This document shows positions 1-8,232 of a stretch of DNA of 64,000 bases, one piece after another. Position 1 is the stretch's first letter, and each line of letters starts with the position of its first letter. The notes under the pieces are model-generated. The model searched no databases. It had not been told where the DNA came from and worked only from the letters and a program-made list of their open reading frames with translations. Origin of the DNA: an uncultured Lachnospiraceae bacterium (GTDB taxonomy: Bacteria; Bacillota; Clostridia; Lachnospirales; Lachnospiraceae); NCBI GenBank assembly GCA_910579685.1, contig CAJTVN010000018.1:34073-98072 (forward strand), given 5' to 3'. The translations under genes were made by a program, and so were the position numbers.

Positions 1-346
1 GATGTATTATACGGGGATCGACCCGAGAGATGGCAAAGCGGTGTATGTGTGCAAGAATCCTCATGAGAAGGCCATGCAGAGGGCTCTGATCCAGTACCGG
101 AATCCGAAGAACTATGATCTCGTCCTGGAGGCCCTTCAAAAGGGCAAAAGACAGGATCTGATCGGCTTTGGAAGGCAGTGTCTGATCCGTCCGAGGGCCG
201 CAGCGGGACAAAAGCCGCACACAGCGCCAAACGCCGGGGAGAAAAAGCGCCTGGGCGGTTCCCGAAGTGCTGCGCAGGGAAAGAGCGGAGCGGACAAAAG
301 GAGCGGAAAGAAAAAGACCATCAGGAACATTCACAAAAAGAAATGA
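1..346 (+). CDS. YgiQ family radical SAM protein, C-terminal fragment (5' truncated by window)
   Basis: The gene enters from the left edge; the first complete codon is at base 2 and the Met there is probably internal. The visible 114 residues match the C-terminal region of YgiQ-type radical SAM proteins: YYTGIDP near the start, KNPHEKAMQRALIQY, RNPKNYDLV and the closing IGFGRQCLIRPR. The radical SAM core and its cysteine motif lie outside the window. After LIRPR comes a Lys/Arg/Gly-rich tail of about 50 residues, as is common for this family and probably disordered. The enzyme's substrate is not established. The stop is 11 bases before the next start, so the two genes are likely co-transcribed. 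Confidence 0.85.
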   Translation, partial: MYYTGIDPRDGKAVYVCKNPHEKAMQRALIQYRNPKNYDLVLEALQKGKRQDLIGFGRQCLIRPRAAAGQKPHTAPNAGEKKRLGGSRSAAQGKSGADKRSGKKKTIRNIHKKK

Positions 347-357
347 CGGAGGCATTT

Positions 358-936
358 ATGATAAAAAAAGCGGTTAAGGGAACATTCGGATATCTGGACG
401 CACAAAAGAAGCGGGTTTTTCTCCGGACGGTTATTTACTTCGCCATCCCCCTCTCGCTTCTGGCTGCGGGAATTATCAGCACCGGAAGCCGCAGAAACCT
501 TTTGACAGTGGTGGCAATCCTTGGCTGTCTTCCAGCCTGTAAGAGTCTGGTAAATCTTATCCTGTATTGCAGGACCAGAGGATGCAGCGAGGCGGCTCAT
601 GAAACGATTGTCCCTGTCTCCAGGGAGCGGGGGCTTAAGGGAATGTACGACCTGTATTTTACCTCCTATAAACGGAATTTTGCCATCAGCCATATGGTGG
701 TGTGCGGAAAAAATCTCTGCGGCTTCACGGAGGATCCCGGGTGCGATGCGAAAGCCTGTAAGGAGCATCTGGATACCATGTTAAAACAGGGAGGCTGTAA
801 GGACATGACTGTCAAGATTTTCACGGATCTTCCGAAGTATTGTGAGCGGTTAAGGCAGCTGAGCGAAAGCGCCGGTGAGAAGGATTCTGAGCTTGGAAAC
901 CGGGTCAGAATCGTTTTGTATGACATTTCCCTTTAG
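358..936 (+). CDS. Conserved hypothetical membrane protein, two transmembrane segments
   Basis: This is a 192-residue protein that I do not recognise. Start 358 is chosen because GACGGAGG lies just upstream and because the reading frame further upstream overlaps the YgiQ gene. Two hydrophobic segments at about residues 21-40 and 48-70 form a hairpin, and the rest (about 71-192) is a soluble domain with several cysteines. It lies between the YgiQ-type gene and an RluA-type pseudouridine synthase with 8 bases before the latter, so it probably belongs to the same transcript. A role cannot be assigned from sequence alone. Confidence 0.75.
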   Translation: MIKKAVKGTFGYLDAQKKRVFLRTVIYFAIPLSLLAAGIISTGSRRNLLTVVAILGCLPACKSLVNLILYCRTRGCSEAAHETIVPVSRERGLKGMYDLYFTSYKRNFAISHMVVCGKNLCGFTEDPGCDAKACKEHLDTMLKQGGCKDMTVKIFTDLPKYCERLRQLSESAGEKDSELGNRVRIVLYDISL

Positions 937-944
937 GAGACATT

Positions 945-1925
945 ATGTATCAGTTTGAAATTACAGCGAACGAGGCGGGACAGAGATTGGATAAATATTT
1001 GAGGAAACTTCTTCCCAAAGCGCCCTCCTCCTTTTTTTACAAGATGCTGCGCAAAAAGAATATTGTGGTAAACGGCAAAAAGGCAGAGGGCGGTGAAAAG
1101 CTTTCCGTGGGCGACCTGGTTTCCCTGTTTCTTGCGCAGGACACTTTCGACGGCTTTTGCGGGGATGTGAATGCCCAAAAGGACGGCTATCAGGATGCGT
1201 ACGAAAAACTTAAGGGAATCGGGATCGTCCATGAAAATGAGCACATGCTGCTTCTCAATAAGCCGGCCGGGATCCTGACGCAGAAAGCCTGTGAGTCGGA
1301 TCTGTCTGTGAATGAATGGCTGGTCGGCTATCTGCTTGATGCGGGCGCAGTGACAAGGGAATCCCTCAAAACTTACCGTCCTTCCGTCTGCAACCGTCTG
1401 GATCGCAACACCAGCGGACTGGTAATCTGCGCCAAATCTCTTGCCGGCAGCCAGAGGCTGAACGAGCTCATACGTGAAAGGCGGATCCGGAAGTTTTACC
1501 GTCTGTTCGTAAAAGGCGTGGTGAGGGAGGAAGGCGTGCTGAGCGGATACCTCTCAAAGGATGTGAAGACCAACCGGGTGGCCATATCTTCCCAGGCGGC
1601 TTTGGATGGCCGCAAGGTTCTGACAAGGTACTATCCGGTCAGGAATTTTTCGGATATCACCTGCCTGGAGGCGGAGCTGGTCACGGGAAAAACCCATCAG
1701 ATCCGGGCGCATATGGCCCTTACGGGGCATCCCATTGTGGGGGACGCCAAGTATGGGGATGCCGTATTCAATGAAAAATTTAAGAAAAAATATCAGCTTC
1801 ACTATCAGCTCCTCCATGCATCCCGCCTGGAATTTCCCGCGGACGGGCTCCTTTTAAAAGAAGCGGAAAGCTTTGTGGCAAAGGAGCCCGAGGTCTTTGA
1901 GCGGATTTCGAGCAGCTATTGCTGA
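945..1925 (+). CDS. RluA family pseudouridine synthase
   Basis: A 326-residue RNA pseudouridine synthase of the RluA/RluC/RluD group. An N-terminal S4 RNA-binding domain (about residues 13-65, GQRLDKYLRKLLP then VVNGKKAEGGEKLSVGD) precedes the catalytic domain. The signature RLDRNTSGL at 151-159 carries the catalytic Asp153, and the later TGKTHQIRAHMA motif is also typical. It isomerises uridine to pseudouridine in rRNA, tRNA or both; the exact site cannot be told. A second family member lies at 25183. The start follows TAGGAGA closely. It sits between a small membrane protein and recU. Confidence 0.93.
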   Translation: MYQFEITANEAGQRLDKYLRKLLPKAPSSFFYKMLRKKNIVVNGKKAEGGEKLSVGDLVSLFLAQDTFDGFCGDVNAQKDGYQDAYEKLKGIGIVHENEHMLLLNKPAGILTQKACESDLSVNEWLVGYLLDAGAVTRESLKTYRPSVCNRLDRNTSGLVICAKSLAGSQRLNELIRERRIRKFYRLFVKGVVREEGVLSGYLSKDVKTNRVAISSQAALDGRKVLTRYYPVRNFSDITCLEAELVTGKTHQIRAHMALTGHPIVGDAKYGDAVFNEKFKKKYQLHYQLLHASRLEFPADGLLLKEAESFVAKEPEVFERISSSYC

Positions 1926-1956
1926 AACTGAATTTTGAGGAGAAAGATGGGATTTT

Positions 1957-2493
1957 ATGGCAACCTGGAATTCGAGGGGCCTTCGGGGTTCCACCCTGGA
2001 GGATCTGATTAACCGGACAAACGAGAAATATCTGGAGAACGGCCTTGCGCTGATTCAGAAGATCCCGACTCCGATCACGCCCATTAACATTGACAAGGAA
2101 AGCCGGCATATCACGCTGGCTTACTTTGAAAAGAAGAGTACCGTGGACTATATCGGCGTGGTGCAGGGGATCCCCGTATGCTTTGACGCAAAGGAATGCG
2201 CGGTTGACACCTTTGCCCTTCAGAATATCCATGAGCATCAGGTGCGGTTTATGGAGCAGTTCGAGAAACAGAATGGAATCGCCTTTTTTCTGATTTATTA
2301 CACACACAGGGATTTGTTTTACTATCTTCCCTATGAGATGCTCCGCTTTTTCTGGGACAGATCCTGTTCGGGAGGAAGGAAGAGCTTTCGGCGGGAGGAA
2401 CTGAATCCGGATTATTATCTTCCCAAAAAGGACGGAATTCTTGTCCCCTATCTCGATATTCTCAGCAGGGATCTGGAGGATCGGGATTTTTGA
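1957..2493 (+). CDS. recU: Holliday junction resolvase RecU
   Basis: A 178-residue protein that matches clostridial RecU, the Holliday junction resolvase that Firmicutes use in place of RuvC. It starts with MATWNSRGLRGSTLEDLI. The PD-(D/E)XK-type core reads STVDYIG (Asp64) then FDAKE (Asp77, Lys79), followed by the conserved NIHEHQ motif. The C-terminal GGRKSFRREELNP is typical of the clostridial form. The length fits the family. An alternative ATG at 1947 is in another frame and opens only a short frame. The gene ends just before a strong promoter for the his operon. Confidence 0.88.
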   Translation: MATWNSRGLRGSTLEDLINRTNEKYLENGLALIQKIPTPITPINIDKESRHITLAYFEKKSTVDYIGVVQGIPVCFDAKECAVDTFALQNIHEHQVRFMEQFEKQNGIAFFLIYYTHRDLFYYLPYEMLRFFWDRSCSGGRKSFRREELNPDYYLPKKDGILVPYLDILSRDLEDRDF

Positions 2494-2501
2494 AAAAACC
2501 T

Positions 2502-2530
2502 TTGACATTTCATTTCGTTTCTTATATACT
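2502..2530 (+). promoter_or_regulatory. Sigma-A type promoter of the his operon
   Basis: TTGACA at 2502-2507 and TATACT at 2525-2530 are separated by exactly 17 bases, a near-perfect housekeeping promoter. It lies immediately after the recU stop and about 80 bases before hisZ. The short 5' UTR shows no T-box signature or clear attenuator. Confidence 0.8.
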
Positions 2531-2609
2531 GTCAATAGTTTTTGCGTTGACATGGTAGCGAATTAGCACTGTGAAGCGATGAAGTATTTTATCTTTTAAG
2601 GAGAATGAT

Positions 2610-3761
2610 ATGATGTATAACAGGCTTGTCCATACGCCGGAGGGCGTGCGCGATATATACGGCCAGGAGTATGCAAGGAAGCTCTCGGTTCAGAAGCTGA
2701 TCCACAGACAGTTTGGGCTGTACGGATACGAGGATATTCAGACGCCGGCCTTTGAATACTTTGACGTTTTTTCCAGGGAAATCGGAACCACACCCTCCAA
2801 GGAACTCTATAAATTTTTCGACAAAGAGGGGAACACGCTTGTGCTTCGTCCCGATTTCACCCCTTCCATGGCCAGATGCGCCGCCAAGTATTTTATGGAG
2901 GAGGAGGTGCCCATCCGCTTCTGCTACCAGGGGAATACGTTTACCAACACGGGAAATCTTCAGGGGAAGCTCAAGGAGGTTACCCAGATGGGAGCGGAAC
3001 TTATGGGAGACGGCAGCGTGGAGGCTGACGGGGAGATGATTGCCCTGGCGATAGAATCCCTTCTTGCCGCAGGCCTTGAGGAATTTCAGCTGAGCATCGG
3101 AGAAGTGGAATATTTTAAGGGACTTTGCAGGCAGGCGGGCCTTGATGAAGAGACCGAACTTGCCCTTCGGGATTTTATTTCGGGGAAAAATATTTTCGGG
3201 GCGGAAAATCTTCTTCAGGAAAAGGGGATTGATCCGGAATCCTGCGATCTGCTTCTTGGAATCACGGATTATTTCGGTTCCATGGATTTCCTTGAAAGGG
3301 CGAAGGGGTCGGTACATAATTCCCGTTCCCTCGAGGCGCTATCCCGTCTTGAGAAGCTCTATCAGGTGCTCTGCGGATACGGTGTCGAAAAATATGTTTC
3401 CTTTGACCTGGGAATGCTGAGCAAATATAATTATTACACGGGGGTTATCTTTAAGGCTTATACTTACGGGGTGGGAGATGCCATTGCAAAGGGAGGAAGA
3501 TACGACAACCTTCTTGGCTGCTTTGGCAAGCAGGCTCCGGCCATCGGCTTTGCGGTGGTGATCGATGATCTGATGAACGCCCTGACAAGGCAGAAGCACC
3601 TTTTTGCCCCCTGTGAGGAAAACCGGATTCTTACCTATCGGAAAGAGGATTACGCCCAGAAGCTCAGGGAGGCAAGAGAACTTCGCAGGAGGGGAATTCC
3701 CGCAATTTTAACCCCCTTTCCAAATGCGGACGAAAGACCGGGAAAAGAGGTGGAAGGATGA
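2610..3761 (+). CDS. hisZ: ATP phosphoribosyltransferase regulatory subunit HisZ
   Basis: A 383-residue paralogue of the class II histidyl-tRNA synthetase core. It has no tRNA-charging role, but forms the regulatory subunit required by short-form HisG. Visible features are the N-terminal TPEGVRDIYG, motif-2-like VLRPDFTPSMAR, RFCYQGNTFTN and the C-terminal YTGVIFKAYTYGVGDAIAKGGRYD region. There is no anticodon-binding domain. It is the first gene of the his operon and overlaps hisG by 4 bases (ATGA), suggesting translational coupling of the two subunits. An AAGGAG lies 9 bases before the ATG. Confidence 0.93.
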   Translation: MMYNRLVHTPEGVRDIYGQEYARKLSVQKLIHRQFGLYGYEDIQTPAFEYFDVFSREIGTTPSKELYKFFDKEGNTLVLRPDFTPSMARCAAKYFMEEEVPIRFCYQGNTFTNTGNLQGKLKEVTQMGAELMGDGSVEADGEMIALAIESLLAAGLEEFQLSIGEVEYFKGLCRQAGLDEETELALRDFISGKNIFGAENLLQEKGIDPESCDLLLGITDYFGSMDFLERAKGSVHNSRSLEALSRLEKLYQVLCGYGVEKYVSFDLGMLSKYNYYTGVIFKAYTYGVGDAIAKGGRYDNLLGCFGKQAPAIGFAVVIDDLMNALTRQKHLFAPCEENRILTYRKEDYAQKLREARELRRRGIPAILTPFPNADERPGKEVEG

Positions 3762-4423
3762 GAGAAGAGAGATATCTGACCTTTGCCCTTGGAAAGGGAA
3801 GGCTTGCCAGTCAGACCATGGAGCTTTTGGAAAAGATCGGGATCACCTGCACGGAGATGAAGGATAAAAGCTCAAGGAAGCTGATTTTTGTAAACGAAGA
3901 GAGGAAACTGAAATTTTTTCTGGCTAAGGGGCCGGATATTCCCACCTATGTGGAATACGGAGCCGCTGATATCGGCGTGGTGGGAAGCGATACCATCATG
4001 GAGGAAGACCGCAGGGTCTATGAAGTTCTGGATCTCGGGTTTGGCAGATGCCGCATGTGCGTGTGCGGCCCAAAGGAAGCGGCGGAGCTTCTGCGGCATC
4101 ACGAAATGATCCGTGTGGCAAGCAAATATCCCAATATTGCCAGGGATTATTTCTTCAACAAAAAGCATCAGACTGTGGATATTATAAAGCTCAACGGTTC
4201 CATAGAGCTTGGCCCCATCGTGGGTCTGTCCGATGTGATCGTGGATATTGTGGAGACCGGCTCAACCCTGCGTGAGAACGGCCTTCAGGTTCTGGAGGAG
4301 ATCTGCCCCCTCTCGGCAAGAATGATCGTAAATCAGGTGAGCATGCAGATGGAAACCCGGCGGATCCGGGAGCTGATCCTCCAGCTGCGTAACAGCCTGC
4401 GGGAACTCTCCCTCAATCGTTAA
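3758..4423 (+). CDS. hisG: ATP phosphoribosyltransferase catalytic subunit HisG (short form)
   Basis: Catalyses the first step of histidine synthesis, ATP plus PRPP to phosphoribosyl-ATP. At 221 residues it is the short form, lacking the C-terminal ACT-like domain, which fits the adjacent hisZ. Motifs include the N-terminal ALGKGRL, GAADIGVVGSDTI, RVASKYPNIARDYF and the PRPP-binding region DVIVDIVETGSTLRENGL. It overlaps hisZ by 4 bases and is 26 bases from hisD. Confidence 0.96.
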   Translation: MREERYLTFALGKGRLASQTMELLEKIGITCTEMKDKSSRKLIFVNEERKLKFFLAKGPDIPTYVEYGAADIGVVGSDTIMEEDRRVYEVLDLGFGRCRMCVCGPKEAAELLRHHEMIRVASKYPNIARDYFFNKKHQTVDIIKLNGSIELGPIVGLSDVIVDIVETGSTLRENGLQVLEEICPLSARMIVNQVSMQMETRRIRELILQLRNSLRELSLNR

Positions 4424-4449
4424 ACACAAGGAAAAGGAAAGGAAACGGT

Positions 4450-5754
4450 ATGAGAATTGTAGAGCTGAATGAAAATACAAAGAACAATCTGCAGAAGGAG
4501 CTTTTGAAAAGAAGTCCGGAAAGCTATGGAGAATACGAACAGACCGTTAACGAGATCATTTCGAATGTAAAGAAGAACGGAGATAAGGCCCTGTTTGATT
4601 ACACGTTAAGGTTTGACGGATGCCGGATCGGCAAGGACAACATCCGTGTGACAGACGGGGAAATCGAGGAGGCTTACAGCCAGGTGTCCCCCGAATTTAT
4701 TGAGGTAATGAAGCGGTCTGCCGCAAATATCACCAGATTCCATGAGAAACAGCGCCGCAACAGCTGGATCACCACGCAGGAAAACGGAACTCTTCTGGGA
4801 CAGAGGATCCTGCCGGTGGCCGTTTCCGGCGTATATGTTCCCGGCGGAAAGGCCGCTTACCCTTCCAGCGTTCTCATGAACGTGCTTCCGGCAAAGGTGG
4901 CGGGCGTTGAGCGGATTATCATGACAACGCCTCCGGACAGGGAAGGAAAGGTAACACCCGGAACCCTTGTGGCGGCTCACATTGCCGGTGTGGACGAGAT
5001 CTACAGGGCGGGAGGAGCTCAGGCCATTGCGGCCATGGCTTTCGGAACAGAGAGTATCCCCAAGGTGGATAAGATCACGGGCCCCGGCAACATCTTTGTG
5101 GCTCTCGCCAAAAAGGCCTGCTTTGGCCATGTGAGCATTGATTCCATTGCGGGGCCCAGTGAGATTCTGATTCTTGCGGACGAGAGCGCAAATGCGAGAT
5201 TCGTGGCGGCGGATCTGTTATCCCAGGCGGAGCATGACGAGATGGCAAGTGCGATTCTGATCACCACCAGCAGAGAACTTGCCAGGGAGGTTTCCCGGGA
5301 AGCGGAAGTCTTTGCCTCCGGACTCTCCAGAGAAAAAATCATCCGGCAGTCCCTGGAAAATTACGGCTATATCCTGATTGCCCCAAATATGGATGAGGCT
5401 GTGGACGCAGCCAATGAGATTGCTTCCGAGCACCTTGAGATTTTGACCAGGAACCCCTATGAGACAATGACCAGGATCCGCAATGCCGGTGCGATTTTTC
5501 TCGGAGAGTACTCCAGCGAACCCCTTGGAGACTATTATGCGGGGCCGAACCATATCCTGCCCACCAACGGAACGGCAAGATTTTTCTCCCCCTTAAACGT
5601 GGACGATTTTATGAAGAAGACCAGCATCATTTCCTATTCCAGGCAGGAGCTTTTGCGGGTTCACAAAGACATTGAGCTGTTTGCCGAGCAGGAGGGCCTG
5701 ACGGCCCATGCGAACTCTATCCGGGTAAGGTTTGAAGAGGAGGAAAAATCATGA
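4450..5754 (+). CDS. hisD: Histidinol dehydrogenase HisD
   Basis: A 434-residue Zn-dependent enzyme that carries out the last two oxidations, L-histidinol to L-histidine, with NAD+. Typical motifs are visible: PVAVSGVYVPGGKAAYPSS, KITGPGNIFVALAKK, SIAGPSEILILAD, the QAEHDE Zn-ligand region and the ASEHLEI catalytic Glu-His pair. Length is usual for the family. The end overlaps hisB by 4 bases (ATGA), so translation is likely coupled. Confidence 0.97.
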   Translation: MRIVELNENTKNNLQKELLKRSPESYGEYEQTVNEIISNVKKNGDKALFDYTLRFDGCRIGKDNIRVTDGEIEEAYSQVSPEFIEVMKRSAANITRFHEKQRRNSWITTQENGTLLGQRILPVAVSGVYVPGGKAAYPSSVLMNVLPAKVAGVERIIMTTPPDREGKVTPGTLVAAHIAGVDEIYRAGGAQAIAAMAFGTESIPKVDKITGPGNIFVALAKKACFGHVSIDSIAGPSEILILADESANARFVAADLLSQAEHDEMASAILITTSRELAREVSREAEVFASGLSREKIIRQSLENYGYILIAPNMDEAVDAANEIASEHLEILTRNPYETMTRIRNAGAIFLGEYSSEPLGDYYAGPNHILPTNGTARFFSPLNVDDFMKKTSIISYSRQELLRVHKDIELFAEQEGLTAHANSIRVRFEEEEKS

Positions 5755-6338
5755 GCAGAAACGCGTCCGTAAACCGGAAGACCAGGGAGACGGACATTTC
5801 CGTTTTCTTTGAAATCGACGGTGGGGGAATTGGAAAAACAGATACGGGTATCGGGTTTTTTGACCATATGCTGGAAGGGTTTGCGAGACACGGCCTCTTT
5901 GATCTGGAGGTTCTGGCAAAAGGAGACCTTGCGGTGGACGGGCATCACACGGTGGAGGATGTTGGAATTGTCCTTGGCTGTGCCATCCGGGAAGCCACAG
6001 GAGATAAGGCGGGAATCCGGCGCTACGGTTCCTGTATCCTGCCCATGGACGACGCCTTGGTACTTTGTGCCGTGGATTTGTGCCAAAGGCCCTATTTTTC
6101 CATGGAATGCGATTTTACATCAGAGCGGGTGGGCGGTTTTGAGACAGCCCTTGTGCGGGAATTTTTCTATGCCATATCTTACTCGGCCGGGATGAACCTG
6201 CACTTCAAAAAGCTTTCCGGGATGAATGACCACCATATAATCGAGGCCATGTTTAAAGCCTTTTCCAAGGCGCTGGACCAGGCGACGTTAAAAGACGAAA
6301 GAATTCATGATGTTTTAAGCACGAAAGGCAGTTTATAA
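5751..6338 (+). CDS. hisB: Imidazoleglycerol-phosphate dehydratase HisB
   Basis: A 195-residue monofunctional dehydratase converting imidazole-glycerol phosphate to imidazole-acetol phosphate. The two metal-binding HHxxE repeats are present: DGHHTVEDVGIVLG and, near the C-terminus, DHHIIEAMFKAF. The N-terminal GFFDHMLEGFARHG is also canonical. There is no fused histidinol-phosphate phosphatase domain. It overlaps hisD by 4 bases, and the next gene starts 1 base after its stop. Confidence 0.96.
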   Translation: MSRNASVNRKTRETDISVFFEIDGGGIGKTDTGIGFFDHMLEGFARHGLFDLEVLAKGDLAVDGHHTVEDVGIVLGCAIREATGDKAGIRRYGSCILPMDDALVLCAVDLCQRPYFSMECDFTSERVGGFETALVREFFYAISYSAGMNLHFKKLSGMNDHHIIEAMFKAFSKALDQATLKDERIHDVLSTKGSL

Positions 6339-6339
6339 A

Positions 6340-7626
6340 ATGAATACATATAAGAGAATCATTCCATGCATTTATCTGCTGAATCAAAAGGCGGTAAAGG
6401 GATTTGAGGATCCTGCCGTCATCAGCCAGTCGCCGGTTGAGCTTGCCAGGTTTTACGGGGAGAGCAATGCGGATGAGCTGATCATTTTTGATCTCTCAAA
6501 GGAGGATGAAGAGCATGAGGCGGCGCTTGGCATGATCAAACGCATTGCGCTGGAGGCACAGATTCCCGTGATCGGAGCGGGAAATATCAAACGAATGGAG
6601 GATGTGAAAAAGCTGCTCTATGCAGGCTGCAAAAAGGCGGTTCTGAATTACTCCAAGGAGGTAAATATCGAGCTGACCCGGGAGGTTTCGCTCAAATTCG
6701 GAAAGGACAAAATTGCGGCGTGTATCGCAAACGCCTCGGAGATCGAGGCCAATGCGCCGCTTCTTTCCGAATTTGTCAGTGAGGTGATTCTGCTTAATGA
6801 AAAGACCATCAAGCAGGCGGTGGAGGTTTCCGCCCTCCCGCTCATTGTCACCCTTCCCGAGGTTTCTTTAGATAAGCTGATCGAGCTTCTGACCTGTGAT
6901 CCGATTGCTGGGGTTACAGGGCTGGCAGTCAATGAGAACGCAAAGGAGATAAACGATATCAAGGATCTTTGTGCGGGAAACGGTGTAAACGTGAGAACCT
7001 TTGAGCCTTCCGTGAAGTGGGATGAGCTGAAAAAGAACGGGGACGGACAGATTCCCGTGGTGGTGCAGGATTACAGAACCAGCGAGGTGCTGATGGTGGC
7101 CTACATGAACGAGGAGGCGTATCTTGCCACCTTAAAGACCGGGCGTATGACTTATTTCAGCAGAAGCAGGGGCGAGCTGTGGATTAAGGGGGCTACCAGC
7201 GGACATTACCAGTATGTGAAGGAGATGTGCACCGACTGCGACAAAGATACGATCCTGGCAAAGGTTGCCCAGATCGGGGCCGCCTGTCACACGGGAAGCT
7301 ACAGTTGCTTTTTTAATGAAATCATGAAAAAGGATTACGAGGAGACGAATCCTCTTAAGGTGTTCGAATCGGTTTTTCAGGTGATAAAGGACCGCAAGGT
7401 ACATCCCAAGGAGGGATCCTATACCAATTATCTTTTTGACAAGGGAATTGACAAAATTCTTAAGAAACTGGGGGAGGAGGCGACCGAGATCGTGATTGCG
7501 GCCAAAAACCCCAACCCGGAGGAGATCAAATATGAAATCTCCGATTTCCTGTATCATATGATGGTTCTTATGGTGGAAAAGGGCGTAACCTGGGAGGAAA
7601 TCACCGAGGAGCTGGCAAGACGGTAA
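6340..7626 (+). CDS. hisI: HisIE with an N-terminal HisF-like barrel domain
   Basis: A 428-residue fusion. Residues about 226-330 are HisI (phosphoribosyl-AMP cyclohydrolase, with the MTYFSRSRGELWIKG segment and the Cys residues of CTDC and ACHTGSYSC), and about 340-428 are HisE (phosphoribosyl-ATP pyrophosphohydrolase, KKLGEEATEIVIAAKN). Residues 1-222 resemble HisF: KRIIPC, VKG, SPVELARFYG, ADELIIFD, then a closing GVNVR. The two catalytic aspartates of HisF look lost: the CLDV position is CIYL (Tyr12), and the AIDAK position is CIANA. The barrel is therefore probably non-catalytic. It is the last gene of an operon that lacks hisH, hisA, hisC and an intact hisF, which must lie elsewhere. 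Confidence 0.9.
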   Translation: MNTYKRIIPCIYLLNQKAVKGFEDPAVISQSPVELARFYGESNADELIIFDLSKEDEEHEAALGMIKRIALEAQIPVIGAGNIKRMEDVKKLLYAGCKKAVLNYSKEVNIELTREVSLKFGKDKIAACIANASEIEANAPLLSEFVSEVILLNEKTIKQAVEVSALPLIVTLPEVSLDKLIELLTCDPIAGVTGLAVNENAKEINDIKDLCAGNGVNVRTFEPSVKWDELKKNGDGQIPVVVQDYRTSEVLMVAYMNEEAYLATLKTGRMTYFSRSRGELWIKGATSGHYQYVKEMCTDCDKDTILAKVAQIGAACHTGSYSCFFNEIMKKDYEETNPLKVFESVFQVIKDRKVHPKEGSYTNYLFDKGIDKILKKLGEEATEIVIAAKNPNPEEIKYEISDFLYHMMVLMVEKGVTWEEITEELARR

Positions 7627-7660
7627 AAATCGCCGCCGTGGTTTTCTTCGGATAAAGCGG

Positions 7661-7699
7661 GCGCCGCATGGCATAGATAGGCTGTGCGGCGCATATTTT
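7661..7699 (+). terminator. Probable Rho-independent terminator of the his operon
   Basis: An 8-bp perfect stem GCGCCGCA (7661-7668) / TGCGGCGC (7685-7692) followed by ATATTTTG. The U-tract is short, so termination may be partial. Confidence 0.6.
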
Positions 7700-7751
7700 G
7701 TCTTAAGGACATGAATGGCACTTGGGGAACGATCAAAAGGAGCTGCAGAAA

Positions 7752-8123
7752 ATGAAAAAAACGGATGCTGAGCGGAAGCTGGCGCTTGTCCAGTCGATCC
7801 GCATGGAAAATCAATACAACCGCATGAAATGCAGAGAGAGGGAACATATTCTGTACGGAACGGCCATCGAGCCGGAAAAGGGGGAGCTGTACGGTGCGGA
7901 GATTGCCGCCGGACTTGCAGGTTATGGAATGGAGGATGCTCCTTCGAAGGAAAATTTTCTCGGGGGGTTCCGCATCCGCTTTCTCCTTGCGGCGGCTCTT
8001 TTTGCCGCCTTTGTCTATATGGATGTAAACCATCTGGATATTTACGGGAAGACCACAGAGGATCTGCTCACGGCTATAAAAGAAACTACGGAGCTTGGGC
8101 TGGCAAATTCATTTGATTTCTGA
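7752..8123 (+). CDS. Hypothetical membrane protein, one transmembrane segment
   Basis: A 123-residue protein of unknown function. Start 7752 is chosen because AAAAGGAG ends about 9 bases upstream; a TTG in frame at 7722 has no such site. The N-terminal part is charged and likely helical (KTDAERKLALVQSIRMENQYNRMKCRERE), the middle is glycine-rich, and one hydrophobic segment (RFLLAAALFAAFVYM) lies at about residues 80-95, followed by an acidic tail. It stands alone between the his terminator and the promoter of the next operon. Confidence 0.65.
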   Translation: MKKTDAERKLALVQSIRMENQYNRMKCREREHILYGTAIEPEKGELYGAEIAAGLAGYGMEDAPSKENFLGGFRIRFLLAAALFAAFVYMDVNHLDIYGKTTEDLLTAIKETTELGLANSFDF

Positions 8124-8141
8124 TTCCGTTTCCTTTATACT
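8113..8141 (+). promoter_or_regulatory. Sigma-A type promoter for the radical SAM/RNase G genes
   Basis: TTGATT (8113-8118) and TATACT (8136-8141) are separated by 17 bases. The -35 overlaps the end of the preceding coding region. It starts a leader of about 85 bases. Confidence 0.65.
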
Positions 8142-8180
8142 GTATTTGTTGCACAAAGTTCCTAAAAGGGAAAAAGGCTT

Positions 8181-8225
8181 GCCTGTAGATACATGAAGAC
8201 AGGCTCTGCCTGTCATATACAGGGG
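8181..8225 (+). promoter_or_regulatory. Leader hairpin next to the ribosome binding site
   Basis: A perfect 7-bp stem GACAGGC (8198-8204) / GCCTGTC (8208-8214) is nested in a weaker pairing of CCTGTA (8182-8187) with TACAGG (8218-8223). The outer 3' arm runs into the AGGGG ribosome binding site at 8221-8225, so the fold could limit translation. No known riboswitch class was recognised. Confidence 0.4.
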
Positions 8226-8232
8226 TATGAAA

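Noticed and set aside
178..357. Longer N-terminus for the two-span membrane protein
   Set aside because: It would overlap the YgiQ gene by 169 bases in another frame, and the site at 345-352 clearly serves the ATG at 358.
2531..2609. T-box or attenuator in the his operon leader
   Set aside because: The leader is under 80 bases and has no T-box sequence or terminator/antiterminator pair.
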